Source: Robertmurraya massiliosenegalensis JC6 (GTDB lineage Bacteria > Bacillota > Bacilli > Bacillales > Cytobacillaceae). Taken from it: a stretch of DNA of 64,000 bases. The notes under the pieces are model-generated. The model was not told where the DNA came from and searched no databases. It worked only from the letters and a program-made list of their open reading frames with translations. Position numbers and translations under genes: made by a program. Positions 19,772 through 28,206 of the stretch are shown one piece after another (within the stretch, counting starts at the first letter, position 1; the number at the start of each line of letters is the position of its first letter). The stretch lies in the NCBI RefSeq assembly GCF_000311725.1, contig NZ_HE978513.1:548005-612004 (forward strand). Reading direction: 5' to 3'.

Positions 19772-20110
19772 ATGAAAGAACAACCTTTTTTTTCTCTATT
19801 GATTGATAGTTACTTTATTGCATTAGGTGTATTGCTAGGGGGAGCACTAATTGGTGGCATTGGTGCCTTTTTGAGCGGTAAACCGTTGATGACAGAGATT
19901 TTTCGGATATCATCACAAATTAGGATTTGGGCGATCGTTGCTGCCATTGGTGGTACTTTTGATGCAGTATACAGTTTTGAGCGAGGACTCTTTACCGGTG
20001 ATACAAAAGATATTTTCAAAACCTTCATGCTAATTTTAGCGGCTCTTGGCGGTGCACATACAGGCTCCTTTTTCATTACGTTATTAACAGGGGAGCATGT
20101 GTCTGAATGA
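19772..20110 (+). CDS. ytrH: YtrH, sporulation membrane protein
   Basis: 112 residues with three hydrophobic segments (FIALGVLLGGALIGGIGAFLSG, IWAIVAAIGGTFDAVYSF, FMLILAALGGAHTGSFFITLL), glycine-rich as in the YtrH family. GAGGATGAACGTTC precedes the ATG. The B. subtilis homologue is needed for efficient sporulation and acts with YtrI. The stop overlaps the ytrI start (ATGA). It diverges from dnaE. Confidence 0.9.
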   Translation: MKEQPFFSLLIDSYFIALGVLLGGALIGGIGAFLSGKPLMTEIFRISSQIRIWAIVAAIGGTFDAVYSFERGLFTGDTKDIFKTFMLILAALGGAHTGSFFITLLTGEHVSE

Positions 20111-20610
20111 GAATCCCATCGTCTCAACAATTTCAGGAGTGGCGAAGACTATTCGCCGGAATGGCGATTGGAGCAGTGATGAGCTGGCTCATCTTCCTTT
20201 TTATTTTTGGAGATTGGCAAGAGGAATATAGTATGAAAATCAAACTTCAAGAAGAAGAAATTAATGAACTTCAAGAGGAAAAAAAAATTTGGCAAGAAGA
20301 TGTTGAAAAAATCAATAAGGACAACGAAGAAAAGCTAACGATCCAGAAGATAGAGGTTAAGATTCTTAATCATGAAAGATATAAGCTTGACCTTTTTAGT
20401 GTCCATGAAATAGAGGAATCTGCCAAAGAAGATATTCGCACGCTCTTAACACAAAACATTGAAACAGCTTTTAAAAGTAGAGATCTCATACTAAGAGCGA
20501 TAGAAAATCGAACATTTAAAGCCCACGAAAAACGGTACCGTCTTAAAATTAAAGATATTGTCTTTTATACGACACTCACGATTCAAGTTGAGCTTCAATT
20601 TGATGAATAA
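20107..20610 (+). CDS. ytrI: YtrI, sporulation membrane protein
   Basis: 167 residues. One membrane helix near residues 17-36 (AGMAIGAVMSWLIFLFIFG) is followed by a strongly charged coiled-coil (about 45-85, KLQEEEINELQEEKKIWQE) and a C-terminal domain of mixed strands ending IVFYTTLTIQVELQF. It starts inside the ytrH stop codon, so the pair is translationally coupled. The family is known from sporulation in Bacillus, where it is mother-cell expressed. Its biochemical role is unknown. Confidence 0.88.
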   Translation: MRIPSSQQFQEWRRLFAGMAIGAVMSWLIFLFIFGDWQEEYSMKIKLQEEEINELQEEKKIWQEDVEKINKDNEEKLTIQKIEVKILNHERYKLDLFSVHEIEESAKEDIRTLLTQNIETAFKSRDLILRAIENRTFKAHEKRYRLKIKDIVFYTTLTIQVELQFDE

Positions 20611-20618
20611 TAGATAGG

Positions 20619-20646
20619 AGAGGGATTTTTCTATAAAAATCCCTCT
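20619..20646. terminator. Terminator between ytrI and nrnA
   Basis: AGAGGGATTTTT and AAAAATCCCTCT pair around a 4-base loop between the convergent genes. The T tract is inside the stem, so it may work as a terminator in either direction. Confidence 0.75.
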
Positions 20647-20653
20647 AAATCGC

Positions 20654-21595
20654 TTAGTTGAAATTAATACACGCTTCTTCTAGCTCTTTCATCACATTAG
20701 CTACTTCATCCCATGAATAAATAGAGGCTCCTGCTGCAAGTGGATGTCCACCACCATTATAATTTCTTGCAATCGTATTAATGACAGGTCCTTTAGAGCG
20801 AAGTCTGACACGAATCTGATCCGCTTCCTCAATAAAGAAGACCCAAGCAAGAATCCCCTTCACATTCCCGAGGATACTCACAAGAAGAGATGCTTCTGAA
20901 GGGACCGTGCCAAATTCTTTTAATAATTCTTTATTTAAAATCATCGAAGCAACACCATGCTCATTCATGTTAAAATTTTGCAGAACATAGCCATTTAATT
21001 TAACAAGATTAGGTGGAAGTTCATACATGCGGTCGAAAAGCTCTGTCCGATCAAACTTATACTTAATTAGTTCACTAGCATAAGCAAATGTCTTCTCTGT
21101 CGTACTAGGATAAAGAAATCTCCCAGTATCTCCAACAATTCCTGCATATAGAAGTCTTGCAGCAGTGTCCGACATTTTTAAGCCTGAATTCTTCCCTTCA
21201 AGGTACAAGTCATAAATCATTTCACTACATGAACTCGCATCTGTATCGACCCAAATCATATCCCCATATGGCTCCTCATTCGGATGATGGTCGATCTTAA
21301 TAACATAATCCCCAAGCTTGTAGCGCTCATCACAAATTCTCGCTTCATTCGCCGTATCTGTCACAATCACTAACGCTCCATTATATGTATCATCGGAAAT
21401 TTGATCCAATCTCGATAAGTAATTTAGAGACGGTTCTTCTTTCCCGACCATATAGATCGATTTATCTGGGAATGATGCCTTAAGAAGTTCAGCTAATCCC
21501 CCTTGAGAGCCGTAAGCATCCGGATCTGGACGAACGTGACGATGGATAATAATAGTATCGTACTTTTGAATGGTTTCTAGTATTTTATCTCTCAT
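20654..21595 (-). CDS. nrnA: NrnA, DHH-family oligoribonuclease and pAp phosphatase
   Basis: 313 residues. DHH motifs are intact: HRHVRPDPDAYGSQGGL, the DTAN motif in VTDTANEARI, and KIDHHPNEEPYG; the DHHA1 substrate motif is GGGHPLAAGASI near the C-terminus. NrnA degrades short RNA oligonucleotides and converts pAp to AMP in Bacillus. The gene is convergent with ytrI and corresponds in position to B. subtilis ytqI. Confidence 0.96.
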   Translation of the reverse strand: MRDKILETIQKYDTIIIHRHVRPDPDAYGSQGGLAELLKASFPDKSIYMVGKEEPSLNYLSRLDQISDDTYNGALVIVTDTANEARICDERYKLGDYVIKIDHHPNEEPYGDMIWVDTDASSCSEMIYDLYLEGKNSGLKMSDTAARLLYAGIVGDTGRFLYPSTTEKTFAYASELIKYKFDRTELFDRMYELPPNLVKLNGYVLQNFNMNEHGVASMILNKELLKEFGTVPSEASLLVSILGNVKGILAWVFFIEEADQIRVRLRSKGPVINTIARNYNGGGHPLAAGASIYSWDEVANVMKELEEACINFN

Positions 21596-21806
21596 TGTTT
21601 ACTCCTTGTTCGTTTTAAGGATGTGTTCCATATGAAAAGCTATATACCTCCATTTTTACCATAAAAAATTGAAAAGAAAAGAACATTTGCTTAAAAATTT
21701 TCTCTCATTCAATGACAAATATATGTCAGACAATGGTGACGGTGGCTTTTTTATAAGAAAATCGGTAAAATAAAGTGAAGTTGTTCAAGCTTGGAGGAAT
21801 TTTCAA

Positions 21807-22109
21807 ATGCCAGTACTCGTCATTTTATTTGTGTTTGCTTTCTCTTTTTACATTTTTTACAAAGTGAAATATTTCAGAACACAAAAACCAGCAGAGAAAA
21901 AATGGATTTCAGCAAAAGCAAGTGTTGCATTAGGACTATTTGTCGCCCTTTTCGGAGTAAACCAATACTTCATTAATCAAACAACGGTTGGATATATTGT
22001 TGGGAGTATCTTTCTCCTTTTAGGTGCAATCAATATATGGGGTGGAATGAAGTCTTATAAATTTTACTTACCGCATGCAATTGAGGAAGCAGAGCAATTA
22101 AAGAAATAA
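21807..22109 (+). CDS. ytpI: YtpI family membrane protein
   Basis: 100 residues with three hydrophobic helices (LVILFVFAFSFYIFYKV, ASVALGLFVALFGVNQYF, GYIVGSIFLLLGAINIWGG) and a polar C-terminus. CTTGGAGGAATTTTCAA precedes the ATG. The family is restricted to bacilli and has no known function. It has the same place between nrnA and ytoI in B. subtilis. Confidence 0.88.
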   Translation: MPVLVILFVFAFSFYIFYKVKYFRTQKPAEKKWISAKASVALGLFVALFGVNQYFINQTTVGYIVGSIFLLLGAINIWGGMKSYKFYLPHAIEEAEQLKK

Positions 22110-22120
22110 TGGAGTGTTTT

Positions 22121-22153
22121 AAGGCCGCATTTATACAAAAAGCGGCCTTTTTC
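22121..22153. terminator. Terminator between ytpI and ytoI
   Basis: AAGGCCGC and GCGGCCTT pair around a 13-base loop, followed by TTTCTT on the plus strand. It serves ytpI and possibly ytoI. Confidence 0.88.
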
Positions 22154-22160
22154 TTATTCA

Positions 22161-23480
22161 TTATTGTCGGTCTAATAACTGACACATCATCATTGCTTTC
22201 CCTACTAATACCCCTTCGTTAAAGACCTCGACGTCAACTTTTCCAAATTTACGCCCTACTTCTAATACTTTCGGATGAATTTCAAGAGTACTATCAATTT
22301 GAACAGGTTTTAAAAAGTAAATCGTCATATTTTCAACGACTAAATCCCCTTTTTTAAATCCACGTAAAACACCATTTGCTGCTTCTGTTACAAGTGTAGT
22401 GAACACCCCATAAGAAATTGTCCCTAAATGGTTCGTCATTTGCGGAGTAATCTCACAACGATAGGTTTCTTCATTTTTCATTTTACCCTTTGATAAAACT
22501 AATTGACTTGTAACGATGTCATCAAGTGTTTCACCTACTTGTGGTTGGCGCTGTATCATTTGTAATGCTTTTAGCACATCTTGGCGGCTAATGATTCCTA
22601 ATAGCTTATTGCTATTGTCTGTAACAGGTAATAACTCGATCCCTTCCCAAACCATCATATGTGCCGATGATGCCACACTTGTTTGCCCACTGACAGTCAT
22701 TGGGTTCTTCGTCATGATTTTTTCGATCAGCTGTTCACGCTCTGCGCCGATGACATCCTTCGAAGTAACCATTCCTTGAACTTTCATATTTTCGTCTACG
22801 ACAGGATAGCGGCCATGTGTCGTTTCACGGTTGTATTCATACCACTTCGCAACCTTATCAGTCGTCTTTAAATAGATCGTATCTGAGACTGGAGTTAAAA
22901 TATCTTCAACTAGTACAATTTCCTTTTTAATTAACTGGTCATAGATTGCCCGATTAATCATTGCCGCGACAGTAAATGTATCATAGCTTGTCGAAATAAT
23001 GGGGAGTTGAAGCTCATCGGCGAGTTTTTTCACCTCGTCTTCTGTATCAAATCCGCCCGTTATTAAAACAGCCGCTCCAGCTTTTAAAGCATGCTCATGG
23101 GCTTTGTCACGATTCCCCACAATTAATAAATTGCCCGCCCCTGTATAACGCATCATGGCGTCTAGTTTCATGGCACCAATAACGAATTTATTAAGCGTTT
23201 TATGTAATCCAGCACGTCCACCCAGCACTTGCCCTTCCACAATATTGACAACCTCAGCATAGGTTAGCTTTTCGATATTTTCTTTTTTCTTCCGTTCAAT
23301 TCGAATCGTTCCAACCCGTTCAATCGTACTTACATAACCTTTATTTTCAGCGTCTTTAATCGCTCTATATGCAGTACCTTCACTTACATTTAATGCCTTG
23401 GCGATTTGTCGTACGGATATTTTTTCTCCAACCGGTAGTTGATCAATATAATCTAATATTTGTTCATGCTTAGTAGCCAA
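22161..23480 (-). CDS. ytoI: YtoI, HTH-DRTGG-CBS-thioesterase regulator-like protein
   Basis: 439 residues from a TTG that gives (M)ATKHEQILDYID, 5-7 bases after AAGGGTGA. Domains in order: an N-terminal helix-turn-helix (about 5-60, ISVRQIAKALNVSEGTAYRAI), a DRTGG domain (about 75-185), two CBS domains (about 195-310, with GRYPVVDENMKVQGMVTSKDVIG and LLPVTDNSNKLLGIISRQDVL) and a C-terminal hot-dog thioesterase-like domain (about 330-435). CBS pairs usually bind adenosine nucleotides. The target and ligand are unknown; the fold mix suggests metabolite-sensing transcription control. Confidence 0.92.
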   Translation of the reverse strand: MATKHEQILDYIDQLPVGEKISVRQIAKALNVSEGTAYRAIKDAENKGYVSTIERVGTIRIERKKKENIEKLTYAEVVNIVEGQVLGGRAGLHKTLNKFVIGAMKLDAMMRYTGAGNLLIVGNRDKAHEHALKAGAAVLITGGFDTEDEVKKLADELQLPIISTSYDTFTVAAMINRAIYDQLIKKEIVLVEDILTPVSDTIYLKTTDKVAKWYEYNRETTHGRYPVVDENMKVQGMVTSKDVIGAEREQLIEKIMTKNPMTVSGQTSVASSAHMMVWEGIELLPVTDNSNKLLGIISRQDVLKALQMIQRQPQVGETLDDIVTSQLVLSKGKMKNEETYRCEITPQMTNHLGTISYGVFTTLVTEAANGVLRGFKKGDLVVENMTIYFLKPVQIDSTLEIHPKVLEVGRKFGKVDVEVFNEGVLVGKAMMMCQLLDRQ

Positions 23481-23585
23481 GACCTTCACCCTTTATTTAA
23501 AGTATGCTCCATCATACATTTCCCACCATGATGAAACTTCCTCTTCTTTTCTCTTATTATAAGGTGAAGTTGGTTATAGATTCAA

Positions 23586-23822
23586 TCAATTGTATGAACG
23601 AAGGCGTTTTTGATACTTTTGCGGGTTTTTTCTACCTTTTGCTTTTTTCGGTGAATAGAGTAATCCCGATAAGTTTCCAGCAATGACAATAAGACATAAT
23701 GCTAGCCAAGAAATAGCAAAAAGACCAGCTAGCCCACTGTCATGAATAGGCAATTTGGGGAGAGCAAAGTAAAGCATTGCTGCAGCCGCTAACAAACAAA
23801 GTAAATAACGATTTTTAGCCAT
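23586..23822 (-). CDS. Small two-helix membrane protein, unknown
   Basis: 78 residues from the second ATG of the pair (MAKNRYLLCLLAAAAML), which lies 9 bases after AAGGAGG; the first ATG would be only 3 bases from it. Two membrane segments are visible (LLCLLAAAAMLYFALP and LFAISWLALCLIVIAGNLSGL), followed by a basic tail rich in Lys and Arg. I do not recognise the family. The good ribosome site and clean membrane pattern support a real gene. Confidence 0.7.
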   Translation of the reverse strand: MAKNRYLLCLLAAAAMLYFALPKLPIHDSGLAGLFAISWLALCLIVIAGNLSGLLYSPKKAKGRKNPQKYQKRLRSYN

Positions 23823-23906
23823 ATACATATTCCTCCTTTATATTTTTATCTAATATGTATGCTAGAAGGTCCAAAAAAAGTCGTGATAATTTGTCCAAAT
23901 ACCCTA

Positions 23907-23994
23907 TATCGGCGAAAATTAGGATTTATCGGCGTTTTTCACGATATATCGGCGTTTTTCACGATATATCGGCGTTTATTTGATTTTATCGGCG
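23907..23994. repeat. Five tandem 20-bp units carrying TATCGGCG
   Basis: TATCGGCG recurs at 23907, 23927, 23947, 23967 and 23987, exactly 20 bp apart. Units 2 and 3 share the full spacer TTTTTCACGATA; the others vary. It lies in the gap between the small membrane gene and ytkL and does not encode anything plausible. Confidence 0.9.
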
Positions 23995-24000
23995 AAACCA

Positions 24001-24029
24001 AAATAAAAGCGCAGCATCTTCGCTGCGCT
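24001..24029 (-). terminator. Terminator downstream of ytkL
   Basis: On the minus strand AGCGCAGC and GCTGCGCT pair around GAAGAT and are followed by TTTATTTT. It lies 8 bp past the ytkL stop codon. Confidence 0.9.
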
Positions 24030-24036
24030 ACAAACA

Positions 24037-24717
24037 TTACAATTCAATCGTTTCTCCTGGTTCGAGTACCTTCCCTTGACCAGCCGGTAATAGGCTCACA
24101 AATTGATGTGGATCCTGCTCAATCACAGGGAAAGTATTGTAGTGAATCGGAACAACGGTTTTCGCACCTAATAGCTGTGCTGCATAGGCTGCGTCTTCTG
24201 GTCCCATTGTATAATTATCGCCAATCGGTAAAAACGCTACATCAATTGGATGTCTTTCCCCAATTAGCTTCATATCTGAGAAAAGAGCAGTGTCTCCTGC
24301 GTGGTAAATCGTTTTTCCTTCAATCGTAAAAAGAACGCCCATTGGCATTCCTAAATAAATAATTTGTTGGTCCACGGTTTCAAAACTGGAAGAATGAAAT
24401 GCTTGTGTAAATTTCACACGCCCAAATTCAAATTCATAGCTTCCACCGATATTCATGCCGTGTGTCTTTAGCCCTTTCCAACTTAAAAAGGATTCTAGCT
24501 CAGGGCTTGCAATGACAAGTGCTTCACTCTTTTTCGCAATTTCTACCGTATCCCCAACATGATCGTTATGTCCATGGGTAAGGACAATGTAGTCAGGACT
24601 TAACTCCTCCACCTTTAAGTCTGTTAATCCATTTCCATTAATAAAAGGATCCATTAAAATCGTCTTTCCATTTGTCTCAATTTTCACCACAGCATGTCCG
24701 TGATAGGTAATTTTCAT
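24037..24717 (-). CDS. ytkL: YtkL, metallo-beta-lactamase-fold hydrolase (UPF0173)
   Basis: 226 residues. The metal-binding core [10 protein letters not shown], the second-site histidine in YHGHAVVKI and the [10 protein letters not shown] motif are typical of UPF0173 proteins; a further ligand lies in [19 protein letters not shown] precedes the ATG. The fold binds two metals and usually hydrolyses esters or phosphodiesters, but the substrate is not known. It is divergent from the Xaa-Pro peptidase gene. Confidence 0.93.
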   Translation of the reverse strand: MKITYHGHAVVKIETNGKTILMDPFINGNGLTDLKVEELSPDYIVLTHGHNDHVGDTVEIAKKSEALVIASPELESFLSWKGLKTHGMNIGGSYEFEFGRVKFTQAFHSSSFETVDQQIIYLGMPMGVLFTIEGKTIYHAGDTALFSDMKLIGERHPIDVAFLPIGDNYTMGPEDAAYAAQLLGAKTVVPIHYNTFPVIEQDPHQFVSLLPAGQGKVLEPGETIEL

Positions 24718-24888
24718 TTATACTCGCTCCTTCCTTTTTACACATATATTCATACTTCAACAAACTTTAGTACATTCCTTCTAGCTATCGCCAAAATATT
24801 TTCGAAAGATTCGAATGCGCTTAAAAAGTTTACAATCCTCTTAGAAGTTGCTACCTTTAAATTAGATAAAACTAAGGGAGATGTTTTC

Positions 24889-25983
24889 ATGGAACGTATA
24901 CATAAGTTTTCTGCTTGGATGAAGGAAGAAGATATCCAGTTTTCTTTTCTCACTTCAACAGAGAGCGTATTTTATTTAAGTCAATTTTATAGTGACCCTC
25001 ATGAAAGACTACTTGGAGTCGCGATTTTCCAAGATGCAGAGCCGTTCTTAATCTGTCCTGCGATGGAAAAGGAGGATGCTAAAAAATCAGGCTGGAACGA
25101 TGAAATTATCGGTTACAGTGATATTGAAAATCCATGGGAACTTGTCAAACAGGCGGTCTTAAAACGAGTCGAGAAAATTAATCGAATTGGAATTGAAAAA
25201 GAGCATCTTAATGTAGAACGATTTGAAATTCTAACTAATCTTTTCCCCGATGGAACCTTTATTTCCGCTGAAGAAAAATTACGAAAGCTTCGAATGATCA
25301 AGGATGAAAAGGAGCTTGCAACAATTCGTGAAGCATGTGCTTTAGCAGATTACGCGATTGAAGTTGGTTGCTCCGAAATCAAGGAAGGCAAAACAGAATT
25401 AGATGTTCTCGCTGCAATTGAATTTGCCTTAAAGAAAAAAGGCGTGACCGCAATGTCTTTTTCAACGATGGTGTTAACTGGTGCCAATGGTGCCTCCCCG
25501 CACGGAAATCCTGGTCTCACTAAAATCCAAAAGGGTGATCTTGTTCTCTTTGATTTGGGTGTTGTCGTTGACGGTTATTGTTCAGATATTACAAGAACAG
25601 TCGCTTATGGAGAGATCAATGATAAGCAAAAAGAAATTTACGATACCGTTTTAAAAGCGCAATTAGCTGCCATTTCGGCAAGCAAACCGGGCGTAAAATG
25701 CTCCGAAGTGGATTTAGCTGCACGCAACACAATCGGACAAGCTGGCTATGGAGAATATTTTCCACATCGACTTGGCCACGGGCTTGGAATTAGCGTCCAC
25801 GAATATCCTTCTTTAACTGAAACGAATGACCTTTTATTGGAAAAAGGGATGGTATACACGATTGAACCAGGAATTTATGTACCGGGTGTTGCCGGCGTGA
25901 GAATCGAGGATGATGTCGTCGTAACCGAAAATGGATTAGAAATTCTCACGAAGTTCCCGAAGGAATTACAAATAATCAACTAA
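24889..25983 (+). CDS. M24-family Xaa-Pro dipeptidase
   Basis: 364 residues from the ATG giving MERIHKFSAWMKEED, 8 bases after AGGGAG; upstream in-frame codons lack support. The creatinase-like N-terminal domain (1-~125) is followed by the pita-bread catalytic domain with all five metal ligands readable: LFDLGVVVDGYCSDITRT (two Asp), RLGHGLGISVHE (His), TIEPGIYVPG (Glu) and VRIEDDVVVT (Glu). It removes N-terminal residues before proline. B. subtilis has two homologues, PapA and PapB; this resembles them, but I cannot say which is the orthologue. Confidence 0.92.
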   Translation: MERIHKFSAWMKEEDIQFSFLTSTESVFYLSQFYSDPHERLLGVAIFQDAEPFLICPAMEKEDAKKSGWNDEIIGYSDIENPWELVKQAVLKRVEKINRIGIEKEHLNVERFEILTNLFPDGTFISAEEKLRKLRMIKDEKELATIREACALADYAIEVGCSEIKEGKTELDVLAAIEFALKKKGVTAMSFSTMVLTGANGASPHGNPGLTKIQKGDLVLFDLGVVVDGYCSDITRTVAYGEINDKQKEIYDTVLKAQLAAISASKPGVKCSEVDLAARNTIGQAGYGEYFPHRLGHGLGISVHEYPSLTETNDLLLEKGMVYTIEPGIYVPGVAGVRIEDDVVVTENGLEILTKFPKELQIIN

Positions 25984-25985
25984 CC

Positions 25986-26019
25986 AAAAATCCTCTAGGA
26001 CGATCCTAGAGGATTTTTT
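25986..26019. terminator. Bidirectional terminator between the peptidase gene and ald
   Basis: AAAAATCCTCTAGGA and TCCTAGAGGATTTTT pair around CGA, giving T runs on both strands between convergent genes. Confidence 0.93.
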
Positions 26020-26024
26020 CTACC

Positions 26025-27143
26025 TTAATTATTTAGAAGTTCTTGTATAGGCACATAATTTAAATCTAATGATGTGGCTACTGCTTCATAAGTGACAAAA
26101 CCATCTATTGTGTTGATTCCTTTTAATAATGCCTCATTTTCTAGACATGCCATGCGATAACCTTTGTTGGCAATTTGAATGGCATATGGAACGGTTACAT
26201 TCGTTAAGGCAATCGTCGAAGTTCGTGGAACAGCACCAGGCATATTCCCAACTGCATAATGGACGATATCATATTTCTTATAGGTAGGTTGATCATGTGT
26301 CGTAATTCGGTCTGTCGTTTCGAAAATACCACCTTGGTCAATCGCAATATCGACAACAACAGAGCCTGGAGACATGGACTCTATCATTTCTTCTGTTACT
26401 AGTTTAGGAGCTTTGGCACCAGGAATAAGAACTGCCCCAATAACCAGATCCGAATCTCTTACTGCCTCAGCAATATTATAAGGATTCGACATTAATGTAG
26501 TGACATCACTCCCAAAAATATCATCAAGTTTGCGAAGTCGTTCAGGGTTCAAGTCGATGATAGTCACATTTGCACCAAGACCAACAGCTACTTTAGCAGC
26601 GTTTGTTCCTGCAACACCTCCACCAATCACGGTAACTTTTGCTCTTTTTACTCCAGGAACTCCTGAAAGTAAGATTCCTTTTCCACCATTAACCTTCTCT
26701 AAATATTGAGCCCCAATTTGAGCTGCCATGCGACCAGCTACCTCACTCATTGGTGTTAAAAGTGGTAATGACTTATTTGATAATTGAACTGTTTCATAGG
26801 CAATTGCAACAACTTTCTTTTCTAAAAGGGCGTTCGTTAATTCTGGTTCAGCTGCTAAATGTAAATATGTAAATAAAATTAATCCTTCACGGAAATACGT
26901 ATATTCAGTTGGGAGAGGTTCTTTTACCTTCATGACCATTTCCTTAGACCATGCTTCCTCTGCAGTACTCACAATAGTAGCTCCCGCATTCATATAATCT
27001 GAGTCAGTGAAACCAGAACCAAGCCCAGCGTCTGTTTCTATATATACCTCATGACCATAGTTTACTAGATTGACAACGCCAGCTGGTGTCATAGCCACAC
27101 GATTCTCATTGTTCTTTATCTCTTTGGGTATCCCAATACGCAT
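26025..27143 (-). CDS. ald: Alanine dehydrogenase
   Basis: 372 residues starting [15 protein letters not shown], with AGGAGGGG 6 bases upstream; an in-frame ATG 15 codons earlier has no family support. Catalytic lysine and histidine regions ([13 protein letters not shown] and [14 protein letters not shown]) and the Rossmann loop [22 protein letters not shown] are present. It interconverts alanine and pyruvate with NAD and is used for alanine catabolism and sporulation in Bacillus. It is transcribed alone, between two terminators. Confidence 0.97.
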   Translation of the reverse strand: MRIGIPKEIKNNENRVAMTPAGVVNLVNYGHEVYIETDAGLGSGFTDSDYMNAGATIVSTAEEAWSKEMVMKVKEPLPTEYTYFREGLILFTYLHLAAEPELTNALLEKKVVAIAYETVQLSNKSLPLLTPMSEVAGRMAAQIGAQYLEKVNGGKGILLSGVPGVKRAKVTVIGGGVAGTNAAKVAVGLGANVTIIDLNPERLRKLDDIFGSDVTTLMSNPYNIAEAVRDSDLVIGAVLIPGAKAPKLVTEEMIESMSPGSVVVDIAIDQGGIFETTDRITTHDQPTYKKYDIVHYAVGNMPGAVPRTSTIALTNVTVPYAIQIANKGYRMACLENEALLKGINTIDGFVTYEAVATSLDLNYVPIQELLNN

Positions 27144-27227
27144 GTTTTTCCCCTCCTGATATTTCACAAATCCGATTCTACTATACACCTAACAAAGTAA
27201 AGAATAAAGTCCTTTTCAGTTTTCTAG

Positions 27228-27263
27228 CAAAAAAGAAGAAGTGCTGTTTCTGCACCTCTTCTT
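27228..27263 (-). terminator. Terminator upstream of ald
   Basis: AAGAAGAAGTGC and GCACCTCTTCTT pair (two mismatches in the middle) around a 7-base loop, with a T run on the minus strand. It probably ends transcription from the small gene at 27440-27613. The rest of the gap up to 27439 holds only an inverted repeat (CGCTCTTT/AAAGAGCG, 27271-27311). Confidence 0.7.
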
Positions 27264-27439
27264 AAAGGATCGCTCTTTTTTTCAAACATTATTGCTTTTT
27301 AATAAAGAGCGCATTTTCCTAGTGATGAGTAGCGAAAAGCGCCGTACAAAAAATGTGGAAGTGTACAAGTCAGCTTCAATTTTTTATCGAAAAAATCTGA
27401 ACATCACCAGATTCATTACGAAAACAGCCTAAATCACAC

Positions 27440-27613
27440 TTACTCCATTTCATCCGCTTCTTCTGATTGATCTTTTAACGAATCATATTGCCCATCTGCT
27501 TGATCGATAACACCACCGTTATAAGCATTCATGATCTGCTCACTAACCTGCTTTGTCCCTTGCTCATCATAATCAAAGCTCACGTTCTTTTTTGGCTCCT
27601 TTGCCATTTTCAT
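27440..27613 (-). CDS. Small acidic protein, unknown
   Basis: 57 residues starting MKMAKEPKKNVSFDYDE, with GAGGGGAG just upstream. The frame is open another 39 codons upstream but without a ribosome site. The product is basic at the N-terminus and then very acidic (SEQIMNAYNGGVIDQAD and a DQSEEADEME tail), with no membrane segment. I do not recognise it with certainty. It is divergent from the universal stress protein gene, 106 bp apart. Confidence 0.65.
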   Translation of the reverse strand: MKMAKEPKKNVSFDYDEQGTKQVSEQIMNAYNGGVIDQADGQYDSLKDQSEEADEME

Positions 27614-27719
27614 TCCACTCCCCTCAAAAAAAGAATCAGTCACAAGAATAGTGTTCGAAATTTTGTTACAGATATTCATAAAAGAGAGTTGTATAATAAA
27701 GGTAAAGGAGGAGATAATT

Positions 27720-28169
27720 ATGAGTCTCACTTATAAGAACATATTAGTTGCTGTGGATGGTTCAACTGAAGCAGAATGGGCATTTAAGAAAGCGATTGAA
27801 ATTGCGAAAAGAAATGATGCGAAAATTGTTCTGGCACATATTATCGACACACGTACTTTTGCAACAGTAGAAGCATACGATAGGACCATTGTTGAAAGAG
27901 CAGACCAATTTGCAACAGAGCTAATGGAAAAGTACAAAAAAACAGCGTTAGATGCTGGTGTAAAAGACGTATCCTTCACTGTCGAGTATGGATCTCCTAA
28001 AGTAAAAATACCAAAAGATATCGCCAAAAAATATGAAGTAGATTTAATCATTTGCGGTGCGACCGGTCTAAATGCTGTTGAAAGATTTCTAATTGGAAGC
28101 GTCTCTGAACATATCGCTAGACACGCATCATGTGATGTCATGATTATTCGCACTGAAAAAGATGAATAG
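27720..28169 (+). CDS. Universal stress protein, UspA family
   Basis: 149 residues from the ATG preceded by AAAGGAGGAG. UspA fold with the N-terminal strand YKNILVAVDGSTEAEWAFKKA and the ATP-binding signature DLIICGATGLNAVERFLIGSVSEHIARHA (G-2X-G-9X-G-S pattern), so the ATP-binding subtype. The function is general stress survival; no specific partner is known. Monocistronic, followed by a strong terminator that overlaps the argH stop. Confidence 0.93.
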   Translation: MSLTYKNILVAVDGSTEAEWAFKKAIEIAKRNDAKIVLAHIIDTRTFATVEAYDRTIVERADQFATELMEKYKKTALDAGVKDVSFTVEYGSPKVKIPKDIAKKYEVDLIICGATGLNAVERFLIGSVSEHIARHASCDVMIIRTEKDE

Positions 28170-28175
28170 AGCTTT

Positions 28176-28206
28176 AAGCACGCTAAGTGAGTCTTAGCGT
28201 GCTTTT
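28176..28206. terminator. Terminator overlapping the argH 3' end
   Basis: AAGCACGCTAAG and CTTAGCGTGCTT pair around a 5-base loop, with TTTAATTT after it on the plus strand. The right arm covers the last 11 bases of argH, including its stop codon. Confidence 0.88.

Noticed and set aside
23859-24329. Plus-strand open frame across the 20-bp repeats and ytkL
   Set aside because: It runs antisense through the well-supported ytkL gene and has no ribosome site.
27241-27432. 63-codon plus-strand frame between ald and the small acidic gene
   Set aside because: No ribosome site, begins inside a terminator hairpin, and shows no membrane or domain pattern.
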